Positions 43,948 to 56,718 of a DNA stretch of 64,000 nt are shown in pieces; positions within the stretch are counted from its first letter, which is position 1; every line of letters starts with the position of its first letter. The stretch is from contig WTXG01000105.1 in NCBI GenBank assembly GCA_022496185.1, positions 62,001 through 126,000 on the forward strand, read 5' to 3'. The position numbers and the translations under genes were made by a program. The DNA is from Multifurca ochricompacta. Its lineage: Eukaryota > Basidiomycota > Agaricomycetes > Russulales > Russulaceae. Under the pieces are notes generated by a model. It was not told the DNA's origin. It worked only from the letters and a program-made list of their open reading frames with translations, and did not search any database.

Positions 43948-45039
43948 CTCCCAGTCCACAACCACCGTCACCCAACAAAGAATGTTGACCATCGCAGCTC
44001 AGATTCCCGCACCAGCTCCTCCTCCTCCTCCTCCTCCTGCCACCCCCATCGTCGCCATCCCAGGGAACCCCCCTTCTTCAGGACGACTCTCAGGAGTACT
44101 CCCACAGACGTTCACCGGAGATCACTCACAGAGCAGGAAGTTTATGCTAGAGTTCACAACCTTTCAAAACTTCAATCACAATGTTCCCCAAATCATAAAT
44201 TCCTTCCAGCGTACCAATCTCTTTCTCTCATTAATCCAAGGAGAAGCAGTGGATGACTGGACTATGGAACAGCTCAAGTGGCTGAATGATCAAATAGAGA
44301 GCGGGAGTCCCACAACAAACAAAGGACTCTGGGACGTAGTCGCCCAGAGGTTTAAAGATGCCTACACAGATGGGCAGGCGAAGCAGAAAGCTGCCCAAGA
44401 ATTAAAGGGTTTGCGAATGGAGAAAGGGGATTTAGACGGTTATGTCGCCAAGTTCCGAAGCACAGCCAACAGAGCTGGGTACGATGTGGATGAGGAAGCC
44501 ATGCTGGACCTCTTCTCTCAAGGGCTTCCAAACCCACTCGTTAAAAATATTATCCAGTTTCACCACCCACAGAACTGGACCCAGTGGATCAATGCTGCAC
44601 GACAACAGCAGCAGGATTTCCTCGACTTCCAGACTCACTTTGGAATAGAGACGAAGAAAGGAAAAACGCGGGACCAGTGGAAGGCAGTGTTCGGAATCAA
44701 GCCTGCTGTCCCACAGGACCCAAATGCTATGGACACCTCTGCCGATCGAACCAGGGCCAGAGCCACACTCATGGAAGATGAACGGCAGATGTTGATGAAG
44801 GAGGGAAGATGCTTCTGATGCAAAGCTCAAGGACACATGTCACGTGACTGTCCCAAGAAAGGAGCATGGGTTGCCAAGGCCACCACCACCCCTGCCCCAA
44901 TCTCTAATAACCCGCCAACAGTAGATAAATGAACAAAAGAAGAGAAGGCCCACGACATATGGGCTAATATGATGAAAGAAAGTGAAGAAGTGCGCACTAT
45001 CCTAGTTGAAAAGCATTCACAAAAAAGGATTTTTGATTG

Positions 45040-48000
45040 GCTCAACCCCATCGGCCTGGGCTTGAGCATTACATGTAACCTCTGTGTATACTAGTCGCTT
45101 CAAATCTTTGAAAATACCAGTGCATTTCGAGACTACACAGAAAACAGCTGATTGGACATCCTGATCGATTCAGGAGCCACTGACAACTTTATCAGCCCAC
45201 GAATGGCAAGGACCATGGGCTTGGGGATGCTGGAACTCCCCCAGGAAAAGAATATCTGGAACATTGATGGAACAGCTAACCGAGCTGGAAAAATCACACA
45301 TTATACCGATCTCAATGTCCAAGTAGGAGAGAAGACAAAGGCGATCCGCTTCCTTGTCACCAACCTAGGAGATGAGGACCTCATCCTGGGATATCCATGG
45401 TTGGGGCTTTTGAACCACGGATTAATTGGAGTGATGCGACTATGGATAAGGAGTTTTATCCCGTTGTCATAACATCATTAGGCTATGACTATGCCATCCG
45501 ACATGTGGTACTACAGGTGGAGGACAGTGAAGAAGACGAACCTGGTCACAGCTACATTACCAAAGCTTCAGAACTAGTGCAAAAGGCAGTGGAAGGACAT
45601 GTGGAAAAGACCTTTGAGGAAATAGTGCCAGAAGCATACCACCAGCACTGGAAGGTGTTCTCTGAAGAGGAGTCGCAACGCTTCCCACCAGTGTGACCCT
45701 GGGATCATGCCATGACCTTGTACCTGAAGCACCAGCAGCAGTTGATTGCAAAATCTACCCACTATCCCAGACAGAACAAACAGCGCTGACCGCATTCCTT
45801 GAGGAACACCTGCAAAGGGGTATATTCCCATCCAAGTCCCCATATGCATCACCTTTCTTCTTCATCAAGAAGAAAGATGGCAAGCTTCAACCTGTCCAGG
45901 ATTACTGACGTATAAACACCTACACTGTAAAGAAGCCTACCCCCTTCCCCTTATCTCAGAACTTATTGACACCATGCGAGACAAATCCTTATTTTCAAAA
46001 ATGGACGTTCACTGGGGCTACAACAACATCAGGATCAGAGAAGGGGACCAGTGCAAAGCAGCCTTCAAAACTAACCAGGGATTATTTGAACCAAATGTTA
46101 TGTTCTTTGGTCTGATGAACTTGCCCACCACCTTTCAATCGATGATGAACCACATCTTCCAGGATCTCATCCTCACTGGCGAAGTGGTAGTGTATATGGA
46201 CGACATATTGGTGGCAACCACCAAATCTAACACACCACCGCGAGCCAGTACACCAAGTGTTGGACATCCTAGCCAGCATGATTTGTATCTCAACTGACCA
46301 AATGTTCCTTCGAGCAACCTAGCATTGAATACTTGGAGTCATCCTGAAAGGAGGGCAGGTGCAAATGGATCCCATAAAGTACAAGGGATCCGAGAATGGC
46401 CTATACCTGCAAATGTCAAAGATGTCAGTCCTTCATAGGATTCTGTAACTTCTATGACGCTTTGTACAGGGTTTTCAGGAATTGCCCACCCCTCAATGAC
46501 CTGCTCAAGAAAGACATCCCATGGCATTGGGGAGAGGATCAACAACAGGCCTTTGAAAAGATCAGGGACATAATGGGTTCAGAGCCTGTCCTCCTGCAGC
46601 CAAATCTAGGAAAACCATTTGAGCTAGAAGTTGATGCGTCCCACTTTGCCAATGGAGCAGTATTGAATCAGAGAGACGCCATGGGACTTCTTCACCCAGT
46701 CGCCTTCTATTCAGAAATGTTCTCCCCTGCTGAACAAAATTATGACATCTGGGATTGAGAGCTGTTGGCTATCGTAAAAGCATTGCGTCACTGGTGACCT
46801 TACTTAGCCAGGACCCCACATAGGACCATCATTCACACCGACCACTCTAACCTCCTGTACTGGAAGGAACTGCATAAAATCAGTCAATGCGTGGCACGAG
46901 AAGTCTTAGAACTGGAAGAGTACAATTTTACTCTAAAGCATATCGCAGGAAGCCGCAATGCTCGAGCAGATGCCCTGTCGCGCCAGCTGGACATGCACAG
47001 TGGAGAGGAGGACAACGATAACATCATGGTCCTTCCTGAAGAAGTTTTCACATGACAGGCTGTCATCAGCCTCCATGACATGGATCTTTGGGCCCAGGTA
47101 TCACAAAATATGAATCAACAACTATGTGAATCCTGGGCAGAGGCACATAATTTGAAAAAGATTGATGGCCTATGGTGGAAGGATGGAGATCGTCTTGTTG
47201 TCACCGGTGGTGACAACATTAAGAGGGGGGTGATCCATTTTCACCATGACCTCCCCTCTGCCGGCCACCCTGGCATTGCCAACACTTACGCTCTTGCCAA
47301 ACGCGACTACTGGTGGCCAAACATGAAAAAGGACATAGAAGACTATGTGAAGGGGTGCGCAGACTGCCAGGCCAACAAAGTGAATATGCACCCACACCCA
47401 CTGGCAATATTTCCCATCACTCCCACTATGTCTTTGCCATTCCAGACGATTGCCATGGATTTCATAGTCAAATTACCCAACTCCAGAGGCTTTGACTCCA
47501 TTTTGACCATCACAGACCATGACTACTCCAAGGCAGTGCTCTTTATACCATGCAAAGAATCCATCACAGCGGAAGGAGTAGCCAAGCTCTATCTTGACCA
47601 TGTTTACCAACATTACAGTCTCCCAGAAAAGATCATCTCCGACCAAGACCCACGCTTTACCTCGACATTCGCCCAAGCATTGTGCAAAGTCCTGGACATA
47701 AAGCAGAACATCTCAACAGCCTACCACCCCCAAACAGACAGACAGTCGGAGCGCATGAATCAGTGGTTGGAGCAATACCTCCAATTCTGGTGCAACGGGT
47801 GACAGGACGATTGGGCGGACTGGCTGGCAACAGCAGAGTTTGCGCATAACTCCTGGCCTAACGGCACAACGAAGACCCCCCCATTTTCCCTTATCATGGG
47901 CTGGGTACCACGTACTACATGGACCGATAAGCCTACAAACGTTCCCACGACCTCACAGCAAATTAGCCAATGGGATGAGATCCAGAAATCCGCCAATGAA

Positions 48001-48498
48001 AACTTGCTAAAGGCACAACAGACCTTATCAGAAAAACCCTCAAAGTTCACACCTTATCAAGCCAATGAACAGGTTTGGCTGGAAGGGAAGCACATCCACA
48101 TGTCACACCCCACAGCTAAATTGGCACCCTGACGTCACGGACCCTTCAGAATCACGAGGAAGTTATCAGACATGTCATATGAACTCGAACTTCCTCCCAC
48201 ATGGAAGATTCACCCGGTCTTCCACGCCAAGCTTCTGACACTGTACAAGGAAACCTCCATTCATGGGGAGAACTTCCCAAGACCTCCACCAGAGTTAATT
48301 GATGGAGAAGCGGAATGGGAAGTGGAGCAGATTGTAAACTCTGCCTATTGGGGCAGAGGGCGCAAACTGCATTACCTGATCAAGTGGAAGGGTTTCCCAG
48401 ACTCTGACAATTCGTGGGAACCAGCTGGGAACATCTTTGCCCCGGATCTGATCGTGGAGTTCCATTTACGACACCCCCAAGCGCCCAGGAATGATTAA
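45040..48498 (+). pseudogene. pol of gypsy D
   Basis: Same domain order as A: protease (ILIDSGATDNFISPRM), RT ([30 protein letters not shown] at about 46190), RNase H (LEVDASHFANGAVLNQRD), integrase (SAGHPGIANTYALAKRDYWW, MDFIVKLPNS, STAYHPQTDRQSERMNQWL) and chromodomain (LHYLIKWKGFPDSDNSWEPA), ending at 48498. It holds at least seven in-frame TGA codons (for example 45694, 45906, 46793, 47800 and 48130) plus several frame shifts. Most of the TGA codons stand where copies A and G have CGA or another arginine codon. Confidence 0.85.
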
Positions 48499-48569
48499 AA
48501 GGGGAGAAGGCTCCTGACTCTTTTCCCCCAGAACAACGCTTCACCAGCAACGTCCTAACCACAATCAAC

Positions 48570-49757
48570 ATGTCTTCCTCTTTCATCACTGCCTCCGCTG
48601 CCATTGATGCCTTTGCTGCCACTACTGTGGTTGTAGAGGCCTTCCCTTCTGCTCACCCCTCTACTTGTCCATCTTCCCCCATTGACTATGAAGCTGCTGA
48701 AGAACGAGTCAAGAACCAGTCACCTAATCCCAATGACAACTTTACCCACTCTGAAGAACCCCACCCAAATGACCTCCTCGACATGGACCAAGATGACGAT
48801 GTACCTGAGTTCCCCTTTTTCACCAATAACCTGAATTCCTCTATGTACTTTCCCCTCGAGATCACCATGGCCAACGGAGACAAGGTCATAGCTAAGTACA
48901 TATTTTACACCAATGGAGGAATGGATGTCACGGGTTGCATGAAGAAGGATGGGCCTGTCTATGGGGCCCCAGTATACTTGGAAGAACAGTACACAGGTCG
49001 TCTTCACCACACGATGAGTGACGAACAACTGGGACATCTTGCGGCTGATGATCCCAAGCATTTGCGATCAACGAAGTACTGAACAACATGTGGCTCCCAT
49101 GTCTCAAAGCCAAGGTAATGAGACTGTGGAAAACCCTTACACTTCACACCACACTTAACACCCAATACAAAGAATATGCCAAGCAGATGACAAGGCTCAC
49201 GAGGGGGATGTTCCAGGTAGAGCAGGAGTTGACGGAGATTCGGAAAAGGCTGGAGATAGGGGATGCATACCAGACGATTGCTGAGAGGTATGCAGACACC
49301 TATGCATGGCCCCTTCCCCCACGATCACTGGAGTGGCACCACAACTGCTGCCAAACCGATTCAAGATGCCATGAATGCATGAGAACCCCTGAGGAGAGAC
49401 TTGCTGGCGATGTGACAGCAAGTACCACATTAGCTGGAATTGCCCCCTCAATTGCAAGTGGTGCTGCCACTGCCGAAGTAACCTACACTGGAGTCGGTTC
49501 TGCATTTTCCGGCATCTGGGTGTTGCTCCCACCATTGTCAATCCATTGGGCTGGTGTGGAAAGTGTCTGTGACACAACGCGGGGCATCGAGAGCTCAACT
49601 GCCTGATTTACAACCTGTGTTGCCAGTGCAGATGACGCGGCCCATATGGTTTCTGTGCACACACCAATGCGTGGCAGATGAAACCTACACCATAGGGGAT
49701 GCAACCTGGCAGATGATTATGTGGACTTGGTACAAGATGATGATGGTGCGTTTCTAG
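48570..49757 (+). pseudogene. ORF3 of gypsy D (decayed)
   Basis: Begins MSSSFITASAAIDAFAATTV at 48570, the same distance after pol as in A. The conserved block SSMYFPLEITMANGDKVIAK and GCMKKDGPVYGAPVYL is readable to about 49060, where a frame shift occurs. The coiled-coil part (ARLTRGMFQVEQELTEIRKR-like) follows from about 49120, then damaged zinc-knuckle coding sequence to a TAG at 49755-49757. Confidence 0.82.
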
Positions 49758-49788
49758 CTGGGTCAGCTCGAACCAGAAAGGAGGGTGA

Positions 49789-50360
49789 TGTTACGACCAA
49801 GGCCCAGCAGCCCTATTTTCTTTACCCTCCCCAAAGGGACCCCACTGCCCACTGACGCTACACTTTCTCATCACGTCTCCCTCCTGGGACCCCTCACATG
49901 CATTGCTCCCATCCCCATGACTGTTGTTTGGACTTGTGTACAACTGTTTACTATGATTGTCCTTCTTATCTTCTTATCTCTATGACCAGACACTTACTTA
50001 ATACCCTATCAGAAGCTAGGCTTTACGCCCTCCGCTTTCGTATATTCGGCCCACCTGACTCTGTTATCGCTATCTCGTAGACGCCCATTCGATTACGTAT
50101 ATAAGTCCACTGTAACTACCATGTAGACCTCAGACTGACTTATTGAATACATGGTGCTTGTCTTCTGGACTTCCCTTTGAATCTCTGACTGTCCGTCTCG
50201 GTATTTCTGATACCTTTCCATTTAACATTGTCTTAGGGAACAGCCCCTCTGACTTTGACTCGTCCCACTTCACTCCAAGAAGCCCCATTGGTTTCTTACC
50301 CATATACGAATGAAACACTGTCACACAAGTCATGTGGAACGTCCCACACCGGGCATAACA
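49789..50360 (+). repeat. 3' LTR of gypsy D
   Basis: 572 bases, from TGTTACGACCAAGG to CGGGCATAACA. It supplies the uninterrupted sequence (GATACCTTTCCATTTAAC) that defines the target of the solo LTR in the 5' LTR. Confidence 0.88.
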
Positions 50361-50519
50361 TACTGGTTGGTATCTTCTGTTGTAATAGACATAGTATCCA
50401 AACTTGGACTCAAAATCTTTCCAGGCAGCAGAGCCAAGTACTTGTTGTGAAAGATTATTCTCTTCTCTTCGTTTGATGGGTTCTTCTTGAAAGAGGGTCT
50501 GACTGCAGCTGGAAGCCAC
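50361..50519 (-). pseudogene. gag start fragment of gypsy E
   Basis: Encodes MASSCSQTLFQEEPIKRREE to YYVYYNRRYQP on the minus strand. It is interrupted by element D; the next part of the same gag is at 40575-40660. Confidence 0.82.
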
Positions 50520-50538
50520 GTTGAGAGACTCAACTTGA

Positions 50539-51009
50539 TGTTACATCTGGTGTGGGACGTTCCACCCAACTTGTGTGACAGCATACTCTGCATAATCAGA
50601 TAAGAGACCAATCAGGCCTCTTGGAGTGTGGGGAGGAGTCAAAGTCAAAGGGGCTGCACCCTAAGACAATGTTGAGCAGAAAGTGCTGAAAGCACCTTGG
50701 GACAGACAAAGGAAGTTCAACTGTGATGTCTGGAAGACAAGCACCAATGTATTCAATAAGTCAAGTCTGAGGTCTACAATGTAGTTACAGTGGACTTATA
50801 TACATAATTGAATGGGCATCTATAAGATAAGAATCACAGAGTCAAGTGGGCCCAAATATACAAAAGCGGAGGGCATAAAGCCTGGCTTCTGATAGGGAAT
50901 TAAGTAAGTGTCTGGTCGTAAGGATAAGGAGATAAGAAAGCAAGCATGTGTAAATATCAAGTCAACAGACACAAAGTGAGTCATGGGGATGGAAGGAGAG
51001 CACATGAAG
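50539..51009 (-). repeat. gypsy LTR tail (element E)
   Basis: The last 471 bases of an LTR, directly upstream (minus strand) of the gag of E. On the minus strand it starts CTTCATGTGCTC and is preceded by the end of LTR F. The first 110 bases are at 20676-20785 on the opposite strand, also ending in CTTCA. Confidence 0.87.
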
Positions 51010-51368
51010 TGTTACATCCAGTGCGGGATGTTCCACATGACTTGTGTGACAGCGTTGTACAGATGTTCAGATAAGAAACCAATAAGGCTTCTTGGAGTTA
51101 ATGGGGATGAGTCAAAGTCAAAAGGGGCTGTTCCCTAAGACCTTGTTGAGTGGAAGAGTGCCGAAAGCACTGAGATGGATGAGTCAAGGATTCAAAGGAG
51201 ATGTCCGAAAGACAAGCACCAATGTATTCAATAAGTTGAGTCTGAGGTCTACAATGTAGCTATGACAGGCTTATATACGTAATCGAGTGGGCATCTAAAG
51301 ATAAGGGGTACGGAGTCAAGTGGGCCCAAATATATGAAAGCAGAGGGCGTAAAGCCTGGCTTCTGATA
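51010..51368 (-). repeat. truncated LTR F = 3' LTR of gypsy B
   Basis: 359 bases covering the LTR from TATCAGAAGCCAGG to GGATGTAACA on the minus strand. It matches the LTR of B at 20786-21375 far more closely than any other copy; the differences are mainly CpG-type. Element G adjoins its broken end. Confidence 0.82.
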
Positions 51369-51943
51369 TGTTACGTCCAGTGCGGGACGTTCCACACGAC
51401 TTGTGTGACAGCGTGATACAGGGGTTCAGATAAGAAACCAATAAGGTCTCTTGGAGTGAAGTGTGACGAGTCAAAGTCAAAGAGGCTGTACTCTAAGATG
51501 ATGGTGAGCAGAGAGTGCCAGAAGCACTGGAGACAGACAGACGTTTCAAGAGGACAAGTCCAGAAGACTAGCACTGATGTATTCAATAAGTCGAGTCTAA
51601 GGTCTACCGGGTAGCTATAGTGGACTTATATATGTAAGGCAGTGGGCGTCTACGAGATAAGGATATGGAGTCAAGTGGGCCCAAATATCTGAAAGCGGAG
51701 GGCGTAAAGCCTGGCTTCTACTGATAGGGGATTAAGTAAATGTCTGATCATATGATAAGGAGATAAGCGATAAGCAAGGAAGCAAGTAGGTAAACATGGA
51801 CAAGCAAACGAGTCATGGGGATGGACGAAGGGCATGTGATGGATCCCACGATGGAGACGTGATCTGGTAGTGAAGTGTGGGCGGCAGGGAGGGGTTATCG
51901 TTGGGCAAGAAAAAGAATATGGGAAGCAATGGGGTTCGTAACA
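51369..51943 (-). repeat. 3' LTR of gypsy G
   Basis: 575 bases, preceded on the minus strand by ORF3 and a purine tract (CCAGAAGAGGGGGTGA). Confidence 0.88.
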
Positions 51944-51974
51944 TCACCCCCTCTTCTGGTTCTAGCAGTCCCGG

Positions 51975-53167
51975 CTAGAAACGACTCGTACCGTCATCAT
52001 CTTGTACCAACTCTAGGTAGTTGTCAGCTACATTACAGTCATCCATGCTGTACGACTCCAACTCCTGCGGGCATGCGTGGGTACGGAGGAACCCATATGG
52101 GCCGCGCTGACCACATGCGCGGCACAAGTCGTAGACAGGGCAGTCGATCTCTTTATGCCCAGCGTTGTGACGGAGACACTTGCCGCACCATCCCAACAGG
52201 TTGGTGATCGTCGGGGCCACCCCTACTCGTCGGAAGATGCAGTATTGGCTCCAATGGAGATTGCTACGGCAGTGGCGACACCATTTGCGATTGAGCGGGC
52301 AGTTCCAACTGATGTGGTACCTGCTGTCGCAACGCCAGCAAGTCTCTCCGCGAGGGTTTTCATGTAGGCGTGGCATCTCGAGTCGACTCGGCAGCAGTGT
52401 CGGGGCCACGCCCAAGGTTCGAGGGGGGAGGGGTCGCGCATAAGTGTCGGCGTACCTTTCGGCGATCGTCTGATACGCATCTCCCTTTTCCAACCTCTTC
52501 CTAATCTCAACAATCTCCTGTTCCAACTGGAACATCCTATTCGTAAGCCTGGCCATCATCTTCGCGTGCTCTTTGTACTGCTGGTTCAACGTCCTTCGCA
52601 ATGTGATGTTCTTCCTCACCTCATGACTTCTGCCTTCAGACGCGGGAGCCTCATATCGTTCATCACTTCATCAATCGCGAAGGTGCAGCAATCCTCCGCG
52701 GCAAGGTGGCCCAACTGTTCATTGGTCAGCGTGTGATGAAGTCGACCTGTGTACCTTTCGTCCAGATACACGGGAGCCCCGTAGACCGGCCCATCCTTCT
52801 TCATACATCCCGCCACATCCATTCCTCCATTGGTATAGTAAATGTACTTCGCGATGGCTGTGGTTCCGTCGGCCATGGTGATCTCTAAGGGGAAATACAT
52901 TGAGGAATTGGGGTTGTTGGGAATGAAAGGGAACTCGGGGGCTTCGTCGTCAATCTCTCCGTTGAGTAGGTCGTTGGGATGGGGGTCTTCACTGTGAGTG
53001 AAATCGTCGTTTGGGTTCAGGGATTGGTTCTTGATACGGGCCTCTGCAGCTTCATAATCGATAGGGGAAGAGGGATGAGTGGACGGGTGAGCAGACGGGA
53101 AGTTTTCGACAATAGTCATGGGAGAAGCGAAAGTGTCGATGGCAGCAGAGGCAGCGATGAAAGACAT
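51975..53167 (-). pseudogene. ORF3 of gypsy G (one frame break)
   Basis: Nearly intact version of the ORF described in element A. The ATG at 53167 (MSFIAASAAIDTF) matches the start in A; an upstream in-frame start exists but is not conserved. A one-base deletion at about 52618 (MRLRKSI coding region) creates a TGA. Beyond it the coiled-coil and all knuckles are preserved (CWRCDSRYHISWNC, CRHCRSNLHWSQYC, CGKCLRHNAGHKEIDC), to TAG at 51977-51975. The shared sequence in A and G makes this a real protein of the family. Confidence 0.88.
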
Positions 53168-53242
53168 GATGGACTGTTCTGTGGTAGTAATTCGCTGGGG
53201 GAGCATATACTGGGGAATCCAAGAGAGTCTGGGACTGTTCTT

Positions 53243-56200
53243 TTAATTGTTTTTGGGCGCTTTTGGGTGCCGGGTATGGAACTCCGTGATAAGGACCGGG
53301 GCAGAGATATCTCCGGCTGGTTCCCACGAGTTGTCAGAGGGTGGGAATCCCTTCCACTTGACTAGGTAGTACAGTTTACGCCCTCGGCCTTGTCGCTTGG
53401 AATCTAGAATGCATTCCACTTCCCATTCTTCTTCTCCATCGATAAGGTCAGGTGGGGGTCTCGAGAAGTTTTCTCCATGCAGGGATGTTTCCTTATATGG
53501 TGTGAGCAGTCTGGCATGGAAGACCGGATGAATGCGCCATGAAGGGGGGAGTTCAAGTTCATATGACACATCTGACAGCTTCCTTGTTATTTTGAAAGGT
53601 CCGTGACGTCGGGGCGCCAACTTGGCTGTTGGATGTGACGTGTGAATGTTCTTCCCTTCCAACCATACCAAGTCATTGGTCTGATAAGGTGTAAACCTTG
53701 TCGGCTTCTCTGTCAGGGTCTTTTGCACCTTCAACAGGTTCTCATTGGCCGATTTCCTGACCTCTTCCCATTGGCTGATACGCCGCGTGGCTGAAGGGAC
53801 GTTTACCGATTTCCCTGTCCATGTGGCTCGAGGTGTCCATCCCATGATAAGTGAGAATGGGGAATGTTTTGTAGTGCCGTTGGGCCAGGAGTTGTGTGCA
53901 AATTCTGCTGTTGCAAGCCAGTCCGCCCAATCGTCCTGACGTCCGTTACACCAAAAGCGAAGATACTGCTTGAGCCACTGATTCGTTCTTTCTGATTGTC
54001 CATCTGTCTGTGGGTGGTACGCCGTAGAGATGTTTTGGGCAATATTCAGCGTCTTGCAGAGTGCTCTGGCGAATGCGGATGTGAAGCGTGGGTCATGGTC
54101 TGAGATAATCTTTTCGGGGAGACCATAGTGTCTGTAGACATGATCCAGGTAGAGTTTGGCCACTCCTTCTGCTGTAATGGACTCATTGCAGGGTATGAAC
54201 AGCGCCGCCTTTGAGCAATCATGGTCAGTGATGGTCAGGATTGAGTCGAAACCTCTGGAAGTAGGGAGTTTAACGATGAAGTCCATGGCGATGGTCTGGA
54301 ATGGTTGTGAAGCCGTCGGCGTAATTGGGAATGGTGCTGGTGGGTGTGGGTGCGTATTCACTTTGTTAGCCTGGCATTCGGCGCATCCCTTCACATATTC
54401 CTCCACGTCCTTCTTCATATTCGGCCACCAGTAATCTTGTTTGGCAAGCGCGTAGGTGTTAGCAATGCCTGGGTGTCCTGCGGAGGGGAGGTCGTGGTGA
54501 AAATGGATCACCCCCCTCTTAATGTTGTCGCCACCGGTGACAACGAGTCGATCCCCGTCCTTCCACCAGAGGCCGTCGATCTTCTTCAGGTTATGTGCCT
54601 CCGCCCATGTTTCGCATAACTGTTGATTCATGTTTTGTGAAACCTGGGCCCATAGATCCATGTCGTGAAGACTGACAATGGCTGTCTTCACAAAAACTTC
54701 CTCTGGGAGTACTGTCACATCATTGTTGTCTTCCGCACCATTATTCAGATCCGGTCGCCTTGATAGGGCATCTGCACGAGCGTTACAACTTCCAGCAATG
54801 TGCTTCAGTTCAAAGTTGTATTCTTCGAGCTCTAGGACTTCACGAGCAACCCGTCGGCTTATTTTGTGAGGTTCCTTCCAATAGAGTAGGTTGGAGTGAT
54901 CAGTGTGAATGATGGTCTTGTAGGAAGTCCCTGCTAAGTACGGTTGCCAGTGTCGTAACGCTTTTACTATGGCCAGTAGTTCTCTATCCCAAATGTCATA
55001 ATTTCATTCCACTGGCGAGAATGTTTCTGAATAAAAGGCTACTGGGTGGAGAAGTCCCGTTGCGTCTCGTTGATTCAGTACGGCGCCATTCGCGAAGTGA
55101 GATGCGTCAACTTCAAGTTCGAAGGGTTTCTGCAGATCTGGTTGTAAAAGGACCAGCTCTGAACTGATGATGTCGCGAATTTGTTCAAAAGCCGTTTGAT
55201 GCTCCTCCGTCCAGTGCCAAGGGACGTCTTTCTTCAGTAATCCGTTCAGTGGTTGGGCGATCCCTGAGAACCCCTGAACGAAGCATTGATAGAAGTTACA
55301 GAAACCGATAAAAGACCGCACGTCCTTGACACACGTAGGTACTGGCCATTCCCGGACTCCTTGCACCTTTACAGGGTCCATCCGTACCTGCCCTCCCTCT
55401 AGGATAACTCCTAGGTACTCTACACTTGGCTGTTCGAATGAGCATTTGGCGGGTTTAAGGTACAGATCGTGTTCGCGAAGGATGCCCAACACCTGATGCA
55501 CTCGTTCTCGATGGTGGGTCAGGTCATTCGTGGTGGCAACCAATATGTCGTCCATGTAAACCACTACTTCGCCAGTGAGAATGAGGTCGCAGAAGATGTG
55601 GTTCATCATCGATTGGAAGGTAGCAGGTGAGTTGGTAAGGCCAAAAAACATAACATTTGGTTCGAACAGCCCCTGATTGGTTTTGAAGGCCGCTTTGCAT
55701 TGATCCCCATCTTTGATTCGAATGTTATTGTATCCCCAGCGGACGTCCATTTTGGAGAACAAGGACTTATCCCTCATGGTGTCGATGAGTTCTGAAATAA
55801 GTGGCAAAGGGTAGGCGTTTTTCACAGTATAGGTGTTTATCCGTCGGTAATCTTGAACAGGTCGAAGTTTGCCATCTTTCTTCTTGATAAAGAAGAACGG
55901 CGATGCGTATGGTGATTTTGATGGTCTAATGTATCCTTTTGCAAGATGTTCTTCCAGGAACACTGTAAGCGCGGTTTGTTCTGCCTGTGACAACAGGTAG
56001 ATTTTGCAGTTGATTGCCGATGGGGTATCAGGTATGAAGTCAATGGCGTGATCCCATGGTCGCGTGGGGGGGAAATGTTGCGATTCCTCCTCTGAGAACA
56101 CTTTCCAGTGTCTATGGTATTCCGCTGGTACCACCTCTTCAAATGTCTTTTCCGTACGCCCTTCTACTGCCTTCTGCGCAAGCTCTGATGCTTTGGTAAC

Positions 56201-56718
56201 GAAACAGCAGCTTGGGTCCTCCTCTTTTGTTACTGCTGCTGTAGAGTGTCGGGCTGCATAGTCGTACCCCATGGATGTGATGAGCACAGGGTAGGAGTCC
56301 TTGCTCATTGTCGCATCGCCCCAATTGATCTTGGGTTCGAATGCAGTGAGCCAGGGATATCCCAGAACTAAGTCTTCTCCGCCTAAGTTGGTGATGAGGA
56401 AACGTATTGTTTTTGTCCTCTCCCCCACTTGGACGTTCAGGTCGGTGTAATGCGTAATTTTTCCTGCCCGATTGGCAGTCCCGTCAATATTCCAGATATT
56501 TTTTCTTGGGGGAGTGCCAGCATTCCCAATCCCATGGTTTTCATCATTCGTGGGCTGATGAAATTATCGGTAGCTCCTGAGTCAATCAGGATGTCGCGAC
56601 CGGCCGTTCTCTGTGTAGTCTCGAAATGCACTGGTACTTTCAACGATTTGAAGCGACTAGTATACACAGAGGTTACATGTAATGCTCGTGCCCAGGCCGA
56701 TGGGTTTGAGCCGATCAA
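53243..56718 (-). pseudogene. pol of gypsy G (two or three lesions)
   Basis: Protease (DILIDSGATDNFISPRM), then a frame shift at KNIWNIDG (about 56505). An uninterrupted 474-codon stretch carries RT ([33 protein letters not shown]) and most of RNase H, to a TGA at about 55004 where CGA is expected. The remaining RNase H (DHSNLLYWKEPHKISRRVA) follows. An intact 491-codon stretch (54718-53243) has the integrase HHCC finger, the core (MDFIVKLPTS, IISDHDPRFTSAF, STAYHPQTDGQSERTNQWL, giving the D-D-E triad) and the chromodomain (YYLVKWKGFPPSDNSWEPA). This is the best-preserved integrase in the window. Confidence 0.9.

Larger units (their letters stand above)
42369..45034 (+). pseudogene. gag of gypsy D, split by a hAT MITE
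   Basis: Part 1 is 42369-42798 (MASSCSQTLFKEELIERRDE, CGA kept at the codon that is TGA in A). Part 2 starts at 43956 (SQSTTTVTQQRML, a polyproline tract from a CCT repeat at about 44011-44038, FMLEFTTFQNFNHNVPQII, LFSQGLPNPLVKNIIQFHHP). The knuckle has a TGA inside (CF*CKAQGHMSRDC, 44816). Another TGA follows DK near 44930. The rest reads like copy A. Confidence 0.83.
40661..50360 (+). mobile_element. gypsy element D: full-length, decayed, with two nested insertions
   Basis: A plus-strand chromovirus with 5' LTR 40661-42349 (split by a solo LTR), gag, pol, ORF3 and 3' LTR 49789-50360. It sits in the minus-strand gag of element E; the flanking pentamers TACCA (40656-40660) and TACTG (50361-50365) would agree if one CpG-type change is allowed. 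A hAT MITE interrupts gag. Its LTRs differ by about 5%, so it is older than A. Confidence 0.88.

Noticed and set aside
53168..53206. Upstream start for ORF3 in gypsy G
   Set aside because: The 13 extra codons are not present in A or D; the conserved start is at 53167.
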